Source of the DNA: Micavibrio_B sp964633355
GTDB taxonomy: Bacteria > Pseudomonadota > Alphaproteobacteria > Micavibrionales > Micavibrionaceae
NCBI GenBank assembly: GCA_964633355.1
Contig: CAZWGO010000016.1
Coordinates: 1-46,198, forward strand
DNA: 46,198 nucleotides
Direction of reading: 5' to 3'
Shown here: positions 23,843 to 30,673 of the stretch, in pieces
Layout of the letters: every line of letters starts with the position of its first letter
How positions within the stretch are numbered: position 1 is the first letter of the stretch
Program-made: the position numbers and the translations under genes
Notes under the pieces: model-generated
Seen by the model: only the letters and a program-made list of their open reading frames with translations
Told to the model about the DNA's origin: nothing
Databases searched by the model: none

Positions 23843-24364
23843 ATGATTACTTCAAAAGATATTCTGGCAAATCAAAAGCCACTTACTCTTTTCGCTTTAA
23901 AGCTCACAAAAGGCAATAAAGGCGAAGCGGAAGATTTGCTGCACACAACTATCGTACGCGCCCTTGAAAAACAACATCTGTTTGAAACTGGAACAAATTT
24001 CTTCAAATGGGCGTCTAAAATTATGTTCAACATTTTTGCCACTCAATATCGTCATGCGGTTCGTTACGATACGCAATTCGATCCAGAGCCATATCTGCTA
24101 TCCGAAGCGGTCAGCCCGGTTCAAGAGACTCTTACCGATTGGCACAAGGTTGAAGAAACAATGTGCGAGCTTCCATCTCATCACCGCGAAATAATTACGA
24201 TGATATGCATTAACGGTTTATCCTATCAAGAAGCCGCTGATGAGCTTAAAATCGAAATGGGTACAGTTCGCTCACGTCTGTCCCGTGCAAAAGAAAACCT
24301 TCAGGATCTGATGAAAACTTGCACCAACCCGCAGAATTTCAGCAGCCAGAAAATGGCCGCTTAA
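23843..24364 (+). CDS. ECF-type RNA polymerase sigma factor
   Basis: 173 residues. Region 2 (about 10-75) contains LTKGNKGEAEDLLHTTIVRALEK and FFKWASKIMFNIFATQYR. Region 4 (about 110-160) contains CELPSHHREIITMICINGLSYQEAADEL and GTVRSRLSRAKENL. The architecture is that of group 4 (ECF) sigma factors and resembles EcfG, but no NepR anti-sigma or PhyR gene lies nearby. GGAGC precedes the ATG. The surrounding stress genes carry EcfG-like promoters, so it might direct them; that is inference. Confidence 0.88.
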   Translation: MITSKDILANQKPLTLFALKLTKGNKGEAEDLLHTTIVRALEKQHLFETGTNFFKWASKIMFNIFATQYRHAVRYDTQFDPEPYLLSEAVSPVQETLTDWHKVEETMCELPSHHREIITMICINGLSYQEAADELKIEMGTVRSRLSRAKENLQDLMKTCTNPQNFSSQKMAA

Positions 24365-24388
24365 TACAGTTTCTCTCCCCGAGAACTT

Positions 24389-24410
24389 AAAAGCCCCTCA
24401 CGGGGCTTTT
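24389..24410. terminator. Intrinsic terminator after the sigma factor
   Basis: AAAAGCCCC-TCAC-GGGGCTTTT followed by a T-rich stretch, between the sigma factor and the convergent hybrid kinase; works in either direction. Confidence 0.85.
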
Positions 24411-24421
24411 ATTTTTGTCTT

Positions 24422-26599
24422 TTAGGCCGCCTTTAAAAGCGCCGACATTTTCTCGAATAGGCTTTGTTTGGTGAGCGGCTTGGGCAAATACTCACTAAAT
24501 CCTGCTGTCAGGCATTTCTGACGGTCTTCTGAAAAGGCATGCGCTGTCATGGCAATAATGGGAATAGGCTTTTGCTCGGATTCTTTTTCTTTGCTTCGTA
24601 TGTGTTTTACAGCAGATATCCCGTCCATTTCCGGCATTTGAATATCCATTAGAATAAGCCTGTAATCATATTCATCCCATAATTTCAAACCTTCCAGGCC
24701 CGTTCGCCCAAGGTCGAATTTGATTTTCATTTCATCAAGAATATGAGTAATAAAGGCGATATTCCCCTCATAATCTTCTACAACCAAAATCTTTTCGTCG
24801 TCCTTTAACAAAGGCACATTATAATTAATCGCAGGATGGCTTTCTTTGACTTCCTCCCGATATCTGATCAAAGGAATTTGCAAAGTGAACAAAGACCCTT
24901 CTCCTTGCCGGCTGGACACGACAATATCTCCGCCCATTAAACGCGCTAGATGGCGCGCGATAGGAAGGCCTAATCCGGTGCCCCCGTATTTACGCGAAAC
25001 AGAGGCGTCAGCCTGGCGGAAGCTTTCAAAAATATAACGGAATTGATCCTCGGCTATTCCTATTCCGGTATCAGATACATCAACCCGCAACATCTCGACA
25101 CTATTTATCTCAATAGGGTAAGCCTGGACCCTGACACTCCCTTTACTAGTGAATTTCACTGCATTTCCAATAAGGTTAATCAATATCTGGCGCAGCCTTG
25201 TTTTATCGCCGCGAATTTTCAGGCCGTCTAATTCATTGTAGTTGCAGTCAAACGCTAGATTTTTTTCCATCGAGCGGACCGATATGATCGACACGATATT
25301 CTCAAAAAGCTCACGAATATCTATTTCCTTATCTTCCAAAGTAATTTTACCGCTCTCAATTTTCGAGAAGTCGAGAATATCGCTGATTAAATCTCGCAGG
25401 CCTATCGAGCTTGCATTCAACGCCTCCATAAGCTTCTGGCTTTTTTCGTCGAACTTGCTTTTCTGCATATTAAGAATTTCAGCCACGCCTGTTATGGCCG
25501 TCAGCGGTGTTCTTATTTCGTGACTCATATGGGCCAGAAAATCGCTCTTGGCGGTGTTGGCTTTTTCTGCTTCGTCTTTGGACTTGGCAAGCTGCAACTC
25601 ATATTCTTTCAATGTCGTGACATCAGTATGAACGCCGATTAACTTGACCGGCTCGTTGAACTCATTAAAGGAAGCCCTGCCCCTTGCGTTGATCCATATC
25701 CAGTGCCCATCTTTATGCCGCCAGCGGAAAATCACGGAAAATTCGTCCGTTTCTCCGCGCAGATGCTTATGTAATTTATGCCAGAATTTTTCACGGTCAT
25801 CCGGATGCATCAACTTTTCCAACGCTTCCGCAGATTCTTTTAACTCATCATCCGCATATCCGATCATTTCCTTTAAGCGGGGCGACCAATACATGGCATG
25901 GTCATTGACCTGAAATTTCCATTCAAACAAACCGTCTTGTGTTGCCTGAAAGGACTGGGCCTGACGTTCTTTCATCAATTCAAGCCTTCTTTGCATTACT
26001 GCTTCTCGATTCTGGGCCATCAGAAGCGAATAGTTCATATACATGAGAAGAACGAAAGCCGCGAATGTGCTGACGACAAGCGCGATATAAAAATTCCGGT
26101 TCAGTGCAATCAAGCTTGCAAGACGTTCATCGAAAACTTTTTCTTCGATAAATATAAACTCATCAATAGCTTCTCTTAATCTGGATATGTCATTTCGGAA
26201 GGGAGCCGTTGTTGTAAGCTCTCCAACTTTTAAAGATTCGACAGTCCCCGAAAGTGTTGAGAATAGAGTTAATATGTCGGACGCTTTTTGCTTTTGTACG
26301 GCACCTGAGGCGGAATGGGAGATAGACTGAATAAGCCGTGCGGTTTCATCCTTACTCTTATTATATTTCTTCAGATCCGCCAACTTGCCGGATTCACGGT
26401 AACGGCGATGCTCTGTAAGCGCTTGAAAGACAAAAGACTTTATTTCAGACGCGTTTTGAAGGACCCGATGACTATTGGCAGTAATCTCGCCGCGCACGCG
26501 GGATTCTTTATATTTACTATAAGAAAAAAATCCAATGGCGCCGACAAATAAAGCCGCGATAATAAGAAAGGCAATATAATTCTTTTTAAAATCTTTCAT
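24422..26599 (-). CDS. Hybrid sensor histidine kinase with PAS domain
   Basis: 725 residues. TM1 (about 8-26), a helical CHASE3-like periplasmic region (about 30-170) and TM2 (about 172-195) are followed by a PAS_3-type PAS/PAC domain (about 215-340: DGLFEWKF, MHPDDREKFW, FRWRHKDGHWIWI). Then come HisKA (DFLAHMSHEIRTPL), HATPase_c (LIGNAVKF, DTGIGI, GGTGLGL) and a receiver (LILMDIQMPEMDG). It is a paralogue in plan to the kinase at 16367 but has a different sensor. No HPt or cognate regulator is adjacent. It ends convergently with the sigma factor gene. Confidence 0.93.
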   Translation of the reverse strand: MKDFKKNYIAFLIIAALFVGAIGFFSYSKYKESRVRGEITANSHRVLQNASEIKSFVFQALTEHRRYRESGKLADLKKYNKSKDETARLIQSISHSASGAVQKQKASDILTLFSTLSGTVESLKVGELTTTAPFRNDISRLREAIDEFIFIEEKVFDERLASLIALNRNFYIALVVSTFAAFVLLMYMNYSLLMAQNREAVMQRRLELMKERQAQSFQATQDGLFEWKFQVNDHAMYWSPRLKEMIGYADDELKESAEALEKLMHPDDREKFWHKLHKHLRGETDEFSVIFRWRHKDGHWIWINARGRASFNEFNEPVKLIGVHTDVTTLKEYELQLAKSKDEAEKANTAKSDFLAHMSHEIRTPLTAITGVAEILNMQKSKFDEKSQKLMEALNASSIGLRDLISDILDFSKIESGKITLEDKEIDIRELFENIVSIISVRSMEKNLAFDCNYNELDGLKIRGDKTRLRQILINLIGNAVKFTSKGSVRVQAYPIEINSVEMLRVDVSDTGIGIAEDQFRYIFESFRQADASVSRKYGGTGLGLPIARHLARLMGGDIVVSSRQGEGSLFTLQIPLIRYREEVKESHPAINYNVPLLKDDEKILVVEDYEGNIAFITHILDEMKIKFDLGRTGLEGLKLWDEYDYRLILMDIQMPEMDGISAVKHIRSKEKESEQKPIPIIAMTAHAFSEDRQKCLTAGFSEYLPKPLTKQSLFEKMSALLKAA

Positions 26600-26628
26600 A
26601 ATAGGCCAAGTCTATAACATGGCATAAA

Positions 26629-26655
26629 AAAAGGGAGCATTTTTTGCTCCCTTTT
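26629..26655 (-). terminator. Intrinsic terminator of the stress operon 28553-26674
   Basis: AAAAGGGAGCA-loop-TGCTCCCTTTT; on the minus strand it is followed by seven Ts, about 20 nt after the DUF1328 stop. Confidence 0.9.
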
Positions 26656-26673
26656 CAATATTTTCTTTAAAAT

Positions 26674-26844
26674 CTACTGCCTTCTTCGCTTCATCATTCC
26701 CATGACTGCCGTAATAGCAAACATGATCAAAAAGACAACGAAGAGAATTTTTGCAAATTCTATCGATACTGCCATGATACCGGTAAAACCGAGAACCCCG
26801 GCAATTAAAGCCAATATCAGAAATCCAACCGCCCATTGAAGCAT
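26674..26844 (-). CDS. DUF1328 (YtjA-like) small membrane protein, 56 residues
   Basis: The gene starts MLQWAVGFLILALIAGVLGF, continues with a second membrane helix (AKILFVVFLIMFAITAVMG), and ends in the basic tail MKRRRQ. Two helices separated by a TGIMAVSIEF turn are the hallmark of DUF1328 proteins, often found with stress genes. GGAG lies 8 nt before ATG 26844. It is the last gene before a strong terminator. The longer frame across 26612-26836 is in another phase and has no protein character. Confidence 0.88.
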   Translation of the reverse strand: MLQWAVGFLILALIAGVLGFTGIMAVSIEFAKILFVVFLIMFAITAVMGMMKRRRQ

Positions 26845-26862
26845 AATTATTTCTCCTGTTGT

Positions 26863-27657
26863 TTATTGCGCTGCAGTACTGATATGCGCCAGCAATGATT
26901 GCTCTGTTGCCGCGCTAAGCTGGACGTCGAACTCATTCTCATCATCCGTTGACAGCATCTTAACGTCAGAGAATGAAATCGCCGCATAACTATCTTTTTT
27001 GGTTTTATCGTTATCAGCTTCAACCACAAAATATTCGGCCTTATTGCCATTAAAAGTTAAGTTCTCTACATCAAGGTCAAGATTATTAGACGAGGTTTTG
27101 ACATCCGCATCCAATAATTCTTTTACACTGTAAGAACCCGCTGGAATAACCGCACTACCATTAGCCGAATCTTTTGCGTCATAAGAAAACTTCTTGGCAG
27201 CTTTAATATCCTGCTCTGAGATCGAGGCTACGACATCACCCTTCTTATTAGTATTTATAACCGAGCTATAATCAAATGCGGCTTTTTTACCAATTCCTGC
27301 GAAGTCACCATCCGCAACAATGGCAGTTTTCGCAACACCATTACCATCTACGATAATATCTTCTAGAGTGCCAATTCTCTCGCCATTCGAATTGGTGATC
27401 GTTTTACCGATCAAGCCCGTTGCCGTATGTTCAGGGTTTAGATTTGTCTCGATAAATTTTGCCTCGCCGCCTTTATGGTCAAGCACAGCGACTTTCATTT
27501 GATTATATTTTGTTTCTATTTTCGCGGCTGTTTTATCAATCGCACTTTCAACTTTAGCGCCTAAGGTTTCGGTTTTGATTTCAACATTTTCTGCATAGGC
27601 AGGCCCCGCCGCTATAGCTATTGCCATGACCGAAGCTGTTAAGATTAGTTTTTTCAT
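26863..27657 (-). CDS. Secreted PRC-barrel domain protein
   Basis: 264 residues with a Sec signal peptide (about 1-22, ending AYA). A PRC-barrel begins near residue 80 (GLIGKTITNSNGERIGTLEDI), followed by IIVDGNG. A second, weaker repeat (SYSVKELLDADV...YFVVEADNDKTKKDSYAAI) could be another barrel. PRC-barrel proteins occur in photosynthetic, ribosome-maturation and envelope stress contexts; this exported form is common in alphaproteobacteria, with unknown function. It belongs to the minus-strand unit 28553-26674. It lies upstream of the DUF1328 gene, with 18 nt between them. Confidence 0.8.
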   Translation of the reverse strand: MKKLILTASVMAIAIAAGPAYAENVEIKTETLGAKVESAIDKTAAKIETKYNQMKVAVLDHKGGEAKFIETNLNPEHTATGLIGKTITNSNGERIGTLEDIIVDGNGVAKTAIVADGDFAGIGKKAAFDYSSVINTNKKGDVVASISEQDIKAAKKFSYDAKDSANGSAVIPAGSYSVKELLDADVKTSSNNLDLDVENLTFNGNKAEYFVVEADNDKTKKDSYAAISFSDVKMLSTDDENEFDVQLSAATEQSLLAHISTAAQ

Positions 27658-27704
27658 CGAATGTCTCCTTAATAATATTATAAATCTGCTAAATCAGATT
27701 TTAC

Positions 27705-27938
27705 TTAGTCCATTTGCGTTTTAAGACGTGATTTTGCCTTTATGATTTCATCGGCCAATCGCTGAGAAGAACGCGCACCAGATGCCTCTTCTTCATCTTT
27801 TACCGACGACAACATCGCCTCCAATACCATGTATTTTTGCGATGAGGTCAGATACGGATCGTTTAGAATTTCGGCAGGCTTTAGATACTCCCTGCCGATT
27901 TTTCTTTTTTTATCCGAATTCAAAAATTGCAATGACAT
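27705..27938 (-). CDS. Small helical protein, 77 residues, related to that at 20058-20225
   Basis: Reads MSLQFLNSDKKRKIGREYLK, then PAEILNDPYLTSSQKYMVLEAML and an acidic, Ser/Arg-rich C-terminal helix. The P-E-I-L-D-L-Q-K-VL pattern recurs in the 55-residue protein at 20058-20225. It also resembles small bacterial proteins with a PEEVLxDxxLxxExKxxIL motif. No function is known. It lies between the YflT-like gene and the PRC-barrel gene in one unit. Confidence 0.68.
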   Translation of the reverse strand: MSLQFLNSDKKRKIGREYLKPAEILNDPYLTSSQKYMVLEAMLSSVKDEEEASGARSSQRLADEIIKAKSRLKTQMD

Positions 27939-27955
27939 CGTAAAATCGACAGTCC

Positions 27956-28450
27956 TTAAGCAGCCACATTATGCGCGTCAGTCGAAGACAGCGCATTTTT
28001 GACAGTTGCAGATTGCTCTTCATTATCCGGGCGAACCGCCATCACGATGGCACCGCCTTTTACTGCGTCCTCATAAATCTTGGCTTCATGTTCAGGAATG
28101 CCTGCACCAATCAAACCGCCGATAACGCCGCCTGCAGCCATGCCGGCGCCCATACCAGCTGCGGCTGAAACCAGCCAACCGGAAATAACGATGCCCGCCG
28201 CAGGAACAGCCAAAGCACCCGCAGAAAGCACACCGGCAATAACGGCGCCGACCAGACCGCCCGCAAGACCGCCAGCCACAATACCTTCGTCAGACTTGTT
28301 CTCACGATCTATCGTGAAGTGAGATCCATGCGTATCATCTGATACGATGATGCTGACTTGCCCCTCGGTTACACCTACGTTTTCAAGCTTGTGTAACGCT
28401 TGCTCCGCAGCTTCACGCGTATCGAAACTTGCTGTAATAACTCCACTCAT
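27956..28450 (-). CDS. Heat/general-stress protein with YflT-like domain
   Basis: 164 residues. The N-terminal alpha/beta domain MSGVITASFDTREAAEQALH resembles the YflT heat-induced stress domain (PF11181). A Gly/Ala-rich hydrophobic region (about 60-120) with glycine-zipper repeats could insert into a membrane. A C-terminal half (YEDAVKGGAIVMAVRPDNEE) completes the ferredoxin-like fold. It shares this three-part plan with the protein at 18917-19432. A Shine-Dalgarno GGAG lies upstream. It is the second gene of the unit begun by the 25-residue protein. Confidence 0.78.
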   Translation of the reverse strand: MSGVITASFDTREAAEQALHKLENVGVTEGQVSIIVSDDTHGSHFTIDRENKSDEGIVAGGLAGGLVGAVIAGVLSAGALAVPAAGIVISGWLVSAAAGMGAGMAAGGVIGGLIGAGIPEHEAKIYEDAVKGGAIVMAVRPDNEEQSATVKNALSSTDAHNVAA

Positions 28451-28475
28451 TTTTATCTCCGCTTCTAAACTCTAA

Positions 28476-28553
28476 TTAATTAAATACAAAAATATATAAT
28501 AGTATGATGACAGGTATAGGTACGCCGACCAACCAAAGTAAAATGCCTTTCAT
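28476..28553 (-). CDS. 25-residue hydrophobic membrane peptide
   Basis: A micro-ORF, MKGILLWLVGVPIPVIILLY, then IFVFN. It is a single transmembrane helix with a central PIP kink. The WL-(I/V)-G-(I/V)-P-(I/L)-P-(I/V)-I-x-L-(L/Y) pattern matches a widespread class of tiny bacterial membrane proteins found beside stress genes. GGAGG lies 7 nt before ATG 28553. It heads the minus-strand stress unit, behind a GGAAC motif (28617-28621). Coding status is supported by the RBS and the family-like sequence rather than by length. Confidence 0.78.
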   Translation of the reverse strand: MKGILLWLVGVPIPVIILLYIFVFN

Positions 28554-28596
28554 TTAAATATCCTCCAAAAAGCTGTTACACGTTATATCAGACACT

Positions 28597-28621
28597 AATG
28601 CTCGATCGTGCCTTTGGTTCC
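28597..28621 (-). promoter_or_regulatory. Candidate EcfG-type promoter, minus strand
   Basis: Minus strand GGAAC (28621-28617), 16-bp spacer, CATT (28600-28597). The -35 is perfect and the -10 is one base off CGTT. It points toward the 25-residue gene and its downstream stress genes. Confidence 0.45.
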
Positions 28622-28649
28622 TTAACCTCTCATATTTGACTGCTAGAGC

Positions 28650-28674
28650 GGAACTTTTAGATGACTCATTGGTT
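28650..28674 (+). promoter_or_regulatory. Candidate EcfG-type promoter, plus strand
   Basis: GGAAC (28650-28654), 16-bp spacer, GGTT (28671-28674), 43 bp before the OsmB-like ATG. Together with the motif at 28597-28621 it forms a back-to-back pair serving divergent stress genes. Confidence 0.5.
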
Positions 28675-28716
28675 AGCGTTACTCTCACACAAAGTTATTT
28701 TACGAGGAGTTTTAAA

Positions 28717-28947
28717 ATGAGACATTTTAAATTAGGGCTGATTTTAGCAACATGTGCTCTTGTATCGGCTTGCGGATATTCAAAAACAGACCGTGCATTA
28801 AGCGGTGGCGCTATCGGTGCTGGTGTCGGTGCGGCAGGCACGGCCCTCGCAGGCGGTAGTCCGTGGACAGGGGCTGCTATTGGTGGTGCAGCAGGCGCTA
28901 TTACAGGTGCCGTTACAGACCCGAACAAAGTTAATCTGGACAGATAA
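28717..28947 (+). CDS. OsmB-like glycine-zipper lipoprotein
   Basis: 76 residues. A lipoprotein signal with lipobox LVSAC places the acylated Cys at 19. The mature part, with GGAIGAGVGAAGTALAGGS and GAAIGGAAGAITGAV, is a glycine-zipper hydrophobic hairpin like OsmB/YmgG. Such proteins are osmotically or stress-induced outer-membrane lipoproteins. The start is ATG 28717, 7 nt after GAGGAG; the frame extends upstream to 28636 but without protein character. A GGAAC-type promoter precedes and an intrinsic terminator follows. Confidence 0.85.
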   Translation: MRHFKLGLILATCALVSACGYSKTDRALSGGAIGAGVGAAGTALAGGSPWTGAAIGGAAGAITGAVTDPNKVNLDR

Positions 28948-28961
28948 AATTCAATTATCAC

Positions 28962-28990
28962 AAAAGCCCCGTTCATCGGGGCTTTTTTTT
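28962..28990. terminator. Intrinsic terminator after the OsmB-like gene
   Basis: AAAAGCCCCG-TTCAT-CGGGGCTTTT with a T-run; also positioned to end the convergent XRE gene. Confidence 0.92.
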
Positions 28991-28993
28991 GCT

Positions 28994-29233
28994 TTAAAAC
29001 AACCCTTCGAAAAACTCGTTATAGTCTGCATTCAACAAATATTTAAGATAGACGATGTTCACAGCCGAAATCCTGTTTTGTCCTTGCTCGTATTTATATA
29101 ATTGCTGATAAGAAATACCCATTTGATGCGCCAGATCCTGTCGTGACAGACGGGAAGCCAATCGGAGCTTTTTGATATTGCTCCCGATGACTTCAGATAA
29201 AGCAGACTCTGAATTTTCCAAATTAGAAATCAT
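28994..29233 (-). CDS. XRE-family HTH transcriptional regulator
   Basis: 79 residues, essentially one helix-turn-helix domain (about 18-72): IGSNIKKLRLASRLSRQDLA, HQMGISYQQLYKYEQGQNRI, then SAVNIVYLKYLLN. The pattern is that of Cro/CI-type regulators. It diverges from the S24-like regulator gene with 77 bp between starts, an arrangement like a phage or plasmid switch, although no phage genes are nearby. The C-terminus is only long enough for a short dimerisation strand. Confidence 0.87.
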   Translation of the reverse strand: MISNLENSESALSEVIGSNIKKLRLASRLSRQDLAHQMGISYQQLYKYEQGQNRISAVNIVYLKYLLNADYNEFFEGLF

Positions 29234-29298
29234 AAAGATATTATTTTCTATTTTAGAAAGTTTTGCAAATAGTTTTTTTGCTTTTTTGGAAAAAAACT

Positions 29299-29304
29299 TA
29301 TTCT
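29299..29304 (+). promoter_or_regulatory. Candidate -10 box placing transcription start at the ATG
   Basis: TATTCT lies 6 nt before the ATG at 29311, so transcription would begin at or next to the start codon. The -35 region at 17-bp spacing (TTTTGC) is poor. The A/T tracts between (TTTTTTGGAAAAAA, 29282-29296) may be operator sequence. Confidence 0.4.
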
Positions 29305-29310
29305 GCCTCT

Positions 29311-29856
29311 ATGGATGCAAAATGGCTTAACGATCAATTCGATAAAAATCCGACCAAAAGCAAAGGCGATTTGTCGGCACTTCTTGGTATGCAGGCTTCT
29401 GCGATCAGCAAAATGTTGGCTGGCACGCGCCAGATCAAGGCGCGTGAATATATGCTGATGCGTAAATTCTTCGATATGCCGACAGGCGAACGGTCTGACA
29501 GGAAAATGGTGACTTCTTCGTCGGATGGTATTTTATATGCTGCAGAAAAATCTTCTGCCAATTGGCAGATAGCCAATCAAAAATCCTATGACGTGATCGA
29601 AGTTACCGATACCAGCATGATCCCGGACTTCTTGCCGGGAGAAAAAGTTTTGATCGACAGAAACATAGATCTGGACCAAAAATCAGGTATTTTCGTGATA
29701 GAGGAACAGGACCGCCCCTCGGTTCGGATTTTGGAACTTATGCCGCAATCGAAAATAAAAATTACCACCCTGTCTAAAGAGCAAGCTGCCAAAATAATGC
29801 CGCAAACGCGCATTAAAATTCTGGGCCGTGTTATTGCGAAACTGAACTGGCTGTAA
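29311..29856 (+). CDS. S24/LexA-like repressor-type regulator
   Basis: 181 residues. An N-terminal HTH (about 14-50: SKGDLSALLGMQASAISKML, AGTRQIKAREY) precedes a C-terminal S24-type domain (about 85-181) with VTDTSMIPDFLPGEKVLID, matching the GDSMxPxxxxGD catalytic-serine motif in degenerate form. The strand that normally carries the catalytic lysine (VKRL) reads SVRILEL, so the lysine looks replaced by arginine. No Ala-Gly cleavage site is evident. The start is ATG 29311; the extension to 29263 is Phe/Leu-rich and unlikely. There is no Shine-Dalgarno. The 3' end overlaps convergent cysQ by 26 nt. Confidence 0.82.
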   Translation: MDAKWLNDQFDKNPTKSKGDLSALLGMQASAISKMLAGTRQIKAREYMLMRKFFDMPTGERSDRKMVTSSSDGILYAAEKSSANWQIANQKSYDVIEVTDTSMIPDFLPGEKVLIDRNIDLDQKSGIFVIEEQDRPSVRILELMPQSKIKITTLSKEQAAKIMPQTRIKILGRVIAKLNWL

Positions 29857-30673
29857 ACTCGGAGAAATCGACGATAAATTCTTTCGAAGACGTCGCCTGA
29901 AAGAATGGCTGGCGGAAATGCTTGTCGACTTTGCCGTATACCAGAGGAACACCCTCCATATCGACGACAATGCCCCCGGCGCTGCGGACAATCGCATCGC
30001 CCGCCGCTGTATCCCATTCGGAAATTTCTTTCATGCAAAGATAAAAATCGGCCTTGGCCGCCGCAAGAAGGCAGAATTTGATCGAGCTGGCGCGCTTCAT
30101 AATTTTCGCTACCTTGAATTGCTCGATGAGTTGATCCTGTTTCGGTGTCCGGCCTTTGAAATTGCTAATGACGATATTCATGCCTTCGCGGCGCGGAGGT
30201 CGGACGGATATTTCTTTCTCGACATCTGTTTCTTCCAACCAGCGTTTGGCCGTGCCTTCACCGCAGCCTGAATAAAGCTCCCCCAACACCGGCGCATAAA
30301 TAACGCCCAGCACCGGCTCACCGTTTTTGATCAAGGCGATATTAACCGTGTAATCGGGATTGCCCTGAATAAATCCGCGTGTGCCATCCAGCGGATCGAC
30401 ACACCAGAAATATTCTACGTCTGTAATCTCGGGGTGCGCATCGCTTTCCTCGCTGATCACTGGAACTTCGGGCGTAATCGCGGCCAAGCCTTCCATGATG
30501 ATTTTATGCGCGGCATGATCGGCCTTTGTAACAGGCGATTTATCCAGCTTTTCCGTGAACTCGCCCGCGCCGCTTTCATCGTAAAATTCCAGCGTCGCCT
30601 CTCCTGCTTCGACGGCCAGTCTTTTGATCTGGTTACACAGGGCCGGAAGATGCTGGAGTATTTTACTGGTCAT
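29831..30673 (-). CDS. cysQ: 3'(2'),5'-bisphosphate nucleotidase, CysQ family
   Basis: 280 residues of the inositol-monophosphatase fold. It hydrolyses 3'-phosphoadenosine 5'-phosphate left over from sulfate assimilation or sulfotransfer. Metal-site motifs are SPVTKADHAA, ISEESDA (Glu), DPLDGTRGFI (Asp, Asp) and SEWDTAAGDAI. YTVNIALIKNGEPVLGVIYAP is typical of CysQ. The gene directly abuts ugd (stop of ugd at 30674, ATG of cysQ at 30673), so the two share a transcript. The 3' end overlaps the regulator at 29311-29856. Confidence 0.93.
   Translation of the reverse strand: MTSKILQHLPALCNQIKRLAVEAGEATLEFYDESGAGEFTEKLDKSPVTKADHAAHKIIMEGLAAITPEVPVISEESDAHPEITDVEYFWCVDPLDGTRGFIQGNPDYTVNIALIKNGEPVLGVIYAPVLGELYSGCGEGTAKRWLEETDVEKEISVRPPRREGMNIVISNFKGRTPKQDQLIEQFKVAKIMKRASSIKFCLLAAAKADFYLCMKEISEWDTAAGDAIVRSAGGIVVDMEGVPLVYGKVDKHFRQPFFQATSSKEFIVDFSEFTASSVSQ

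Noticed and set aside
26612..26836. A 74-codon minus-strand frame with Cys/Arg-rich product.
   Set aside because: The correct phase at 26674-26844 gives a DUF1328 protein with good ribosome-binding site.
28994..29856. Prophage remnant around the XRE/S24 pair.
   Set aside because: No integrase, attachment site, structural or lysis genes are present and the flanks are ordinary chromosomal genes.
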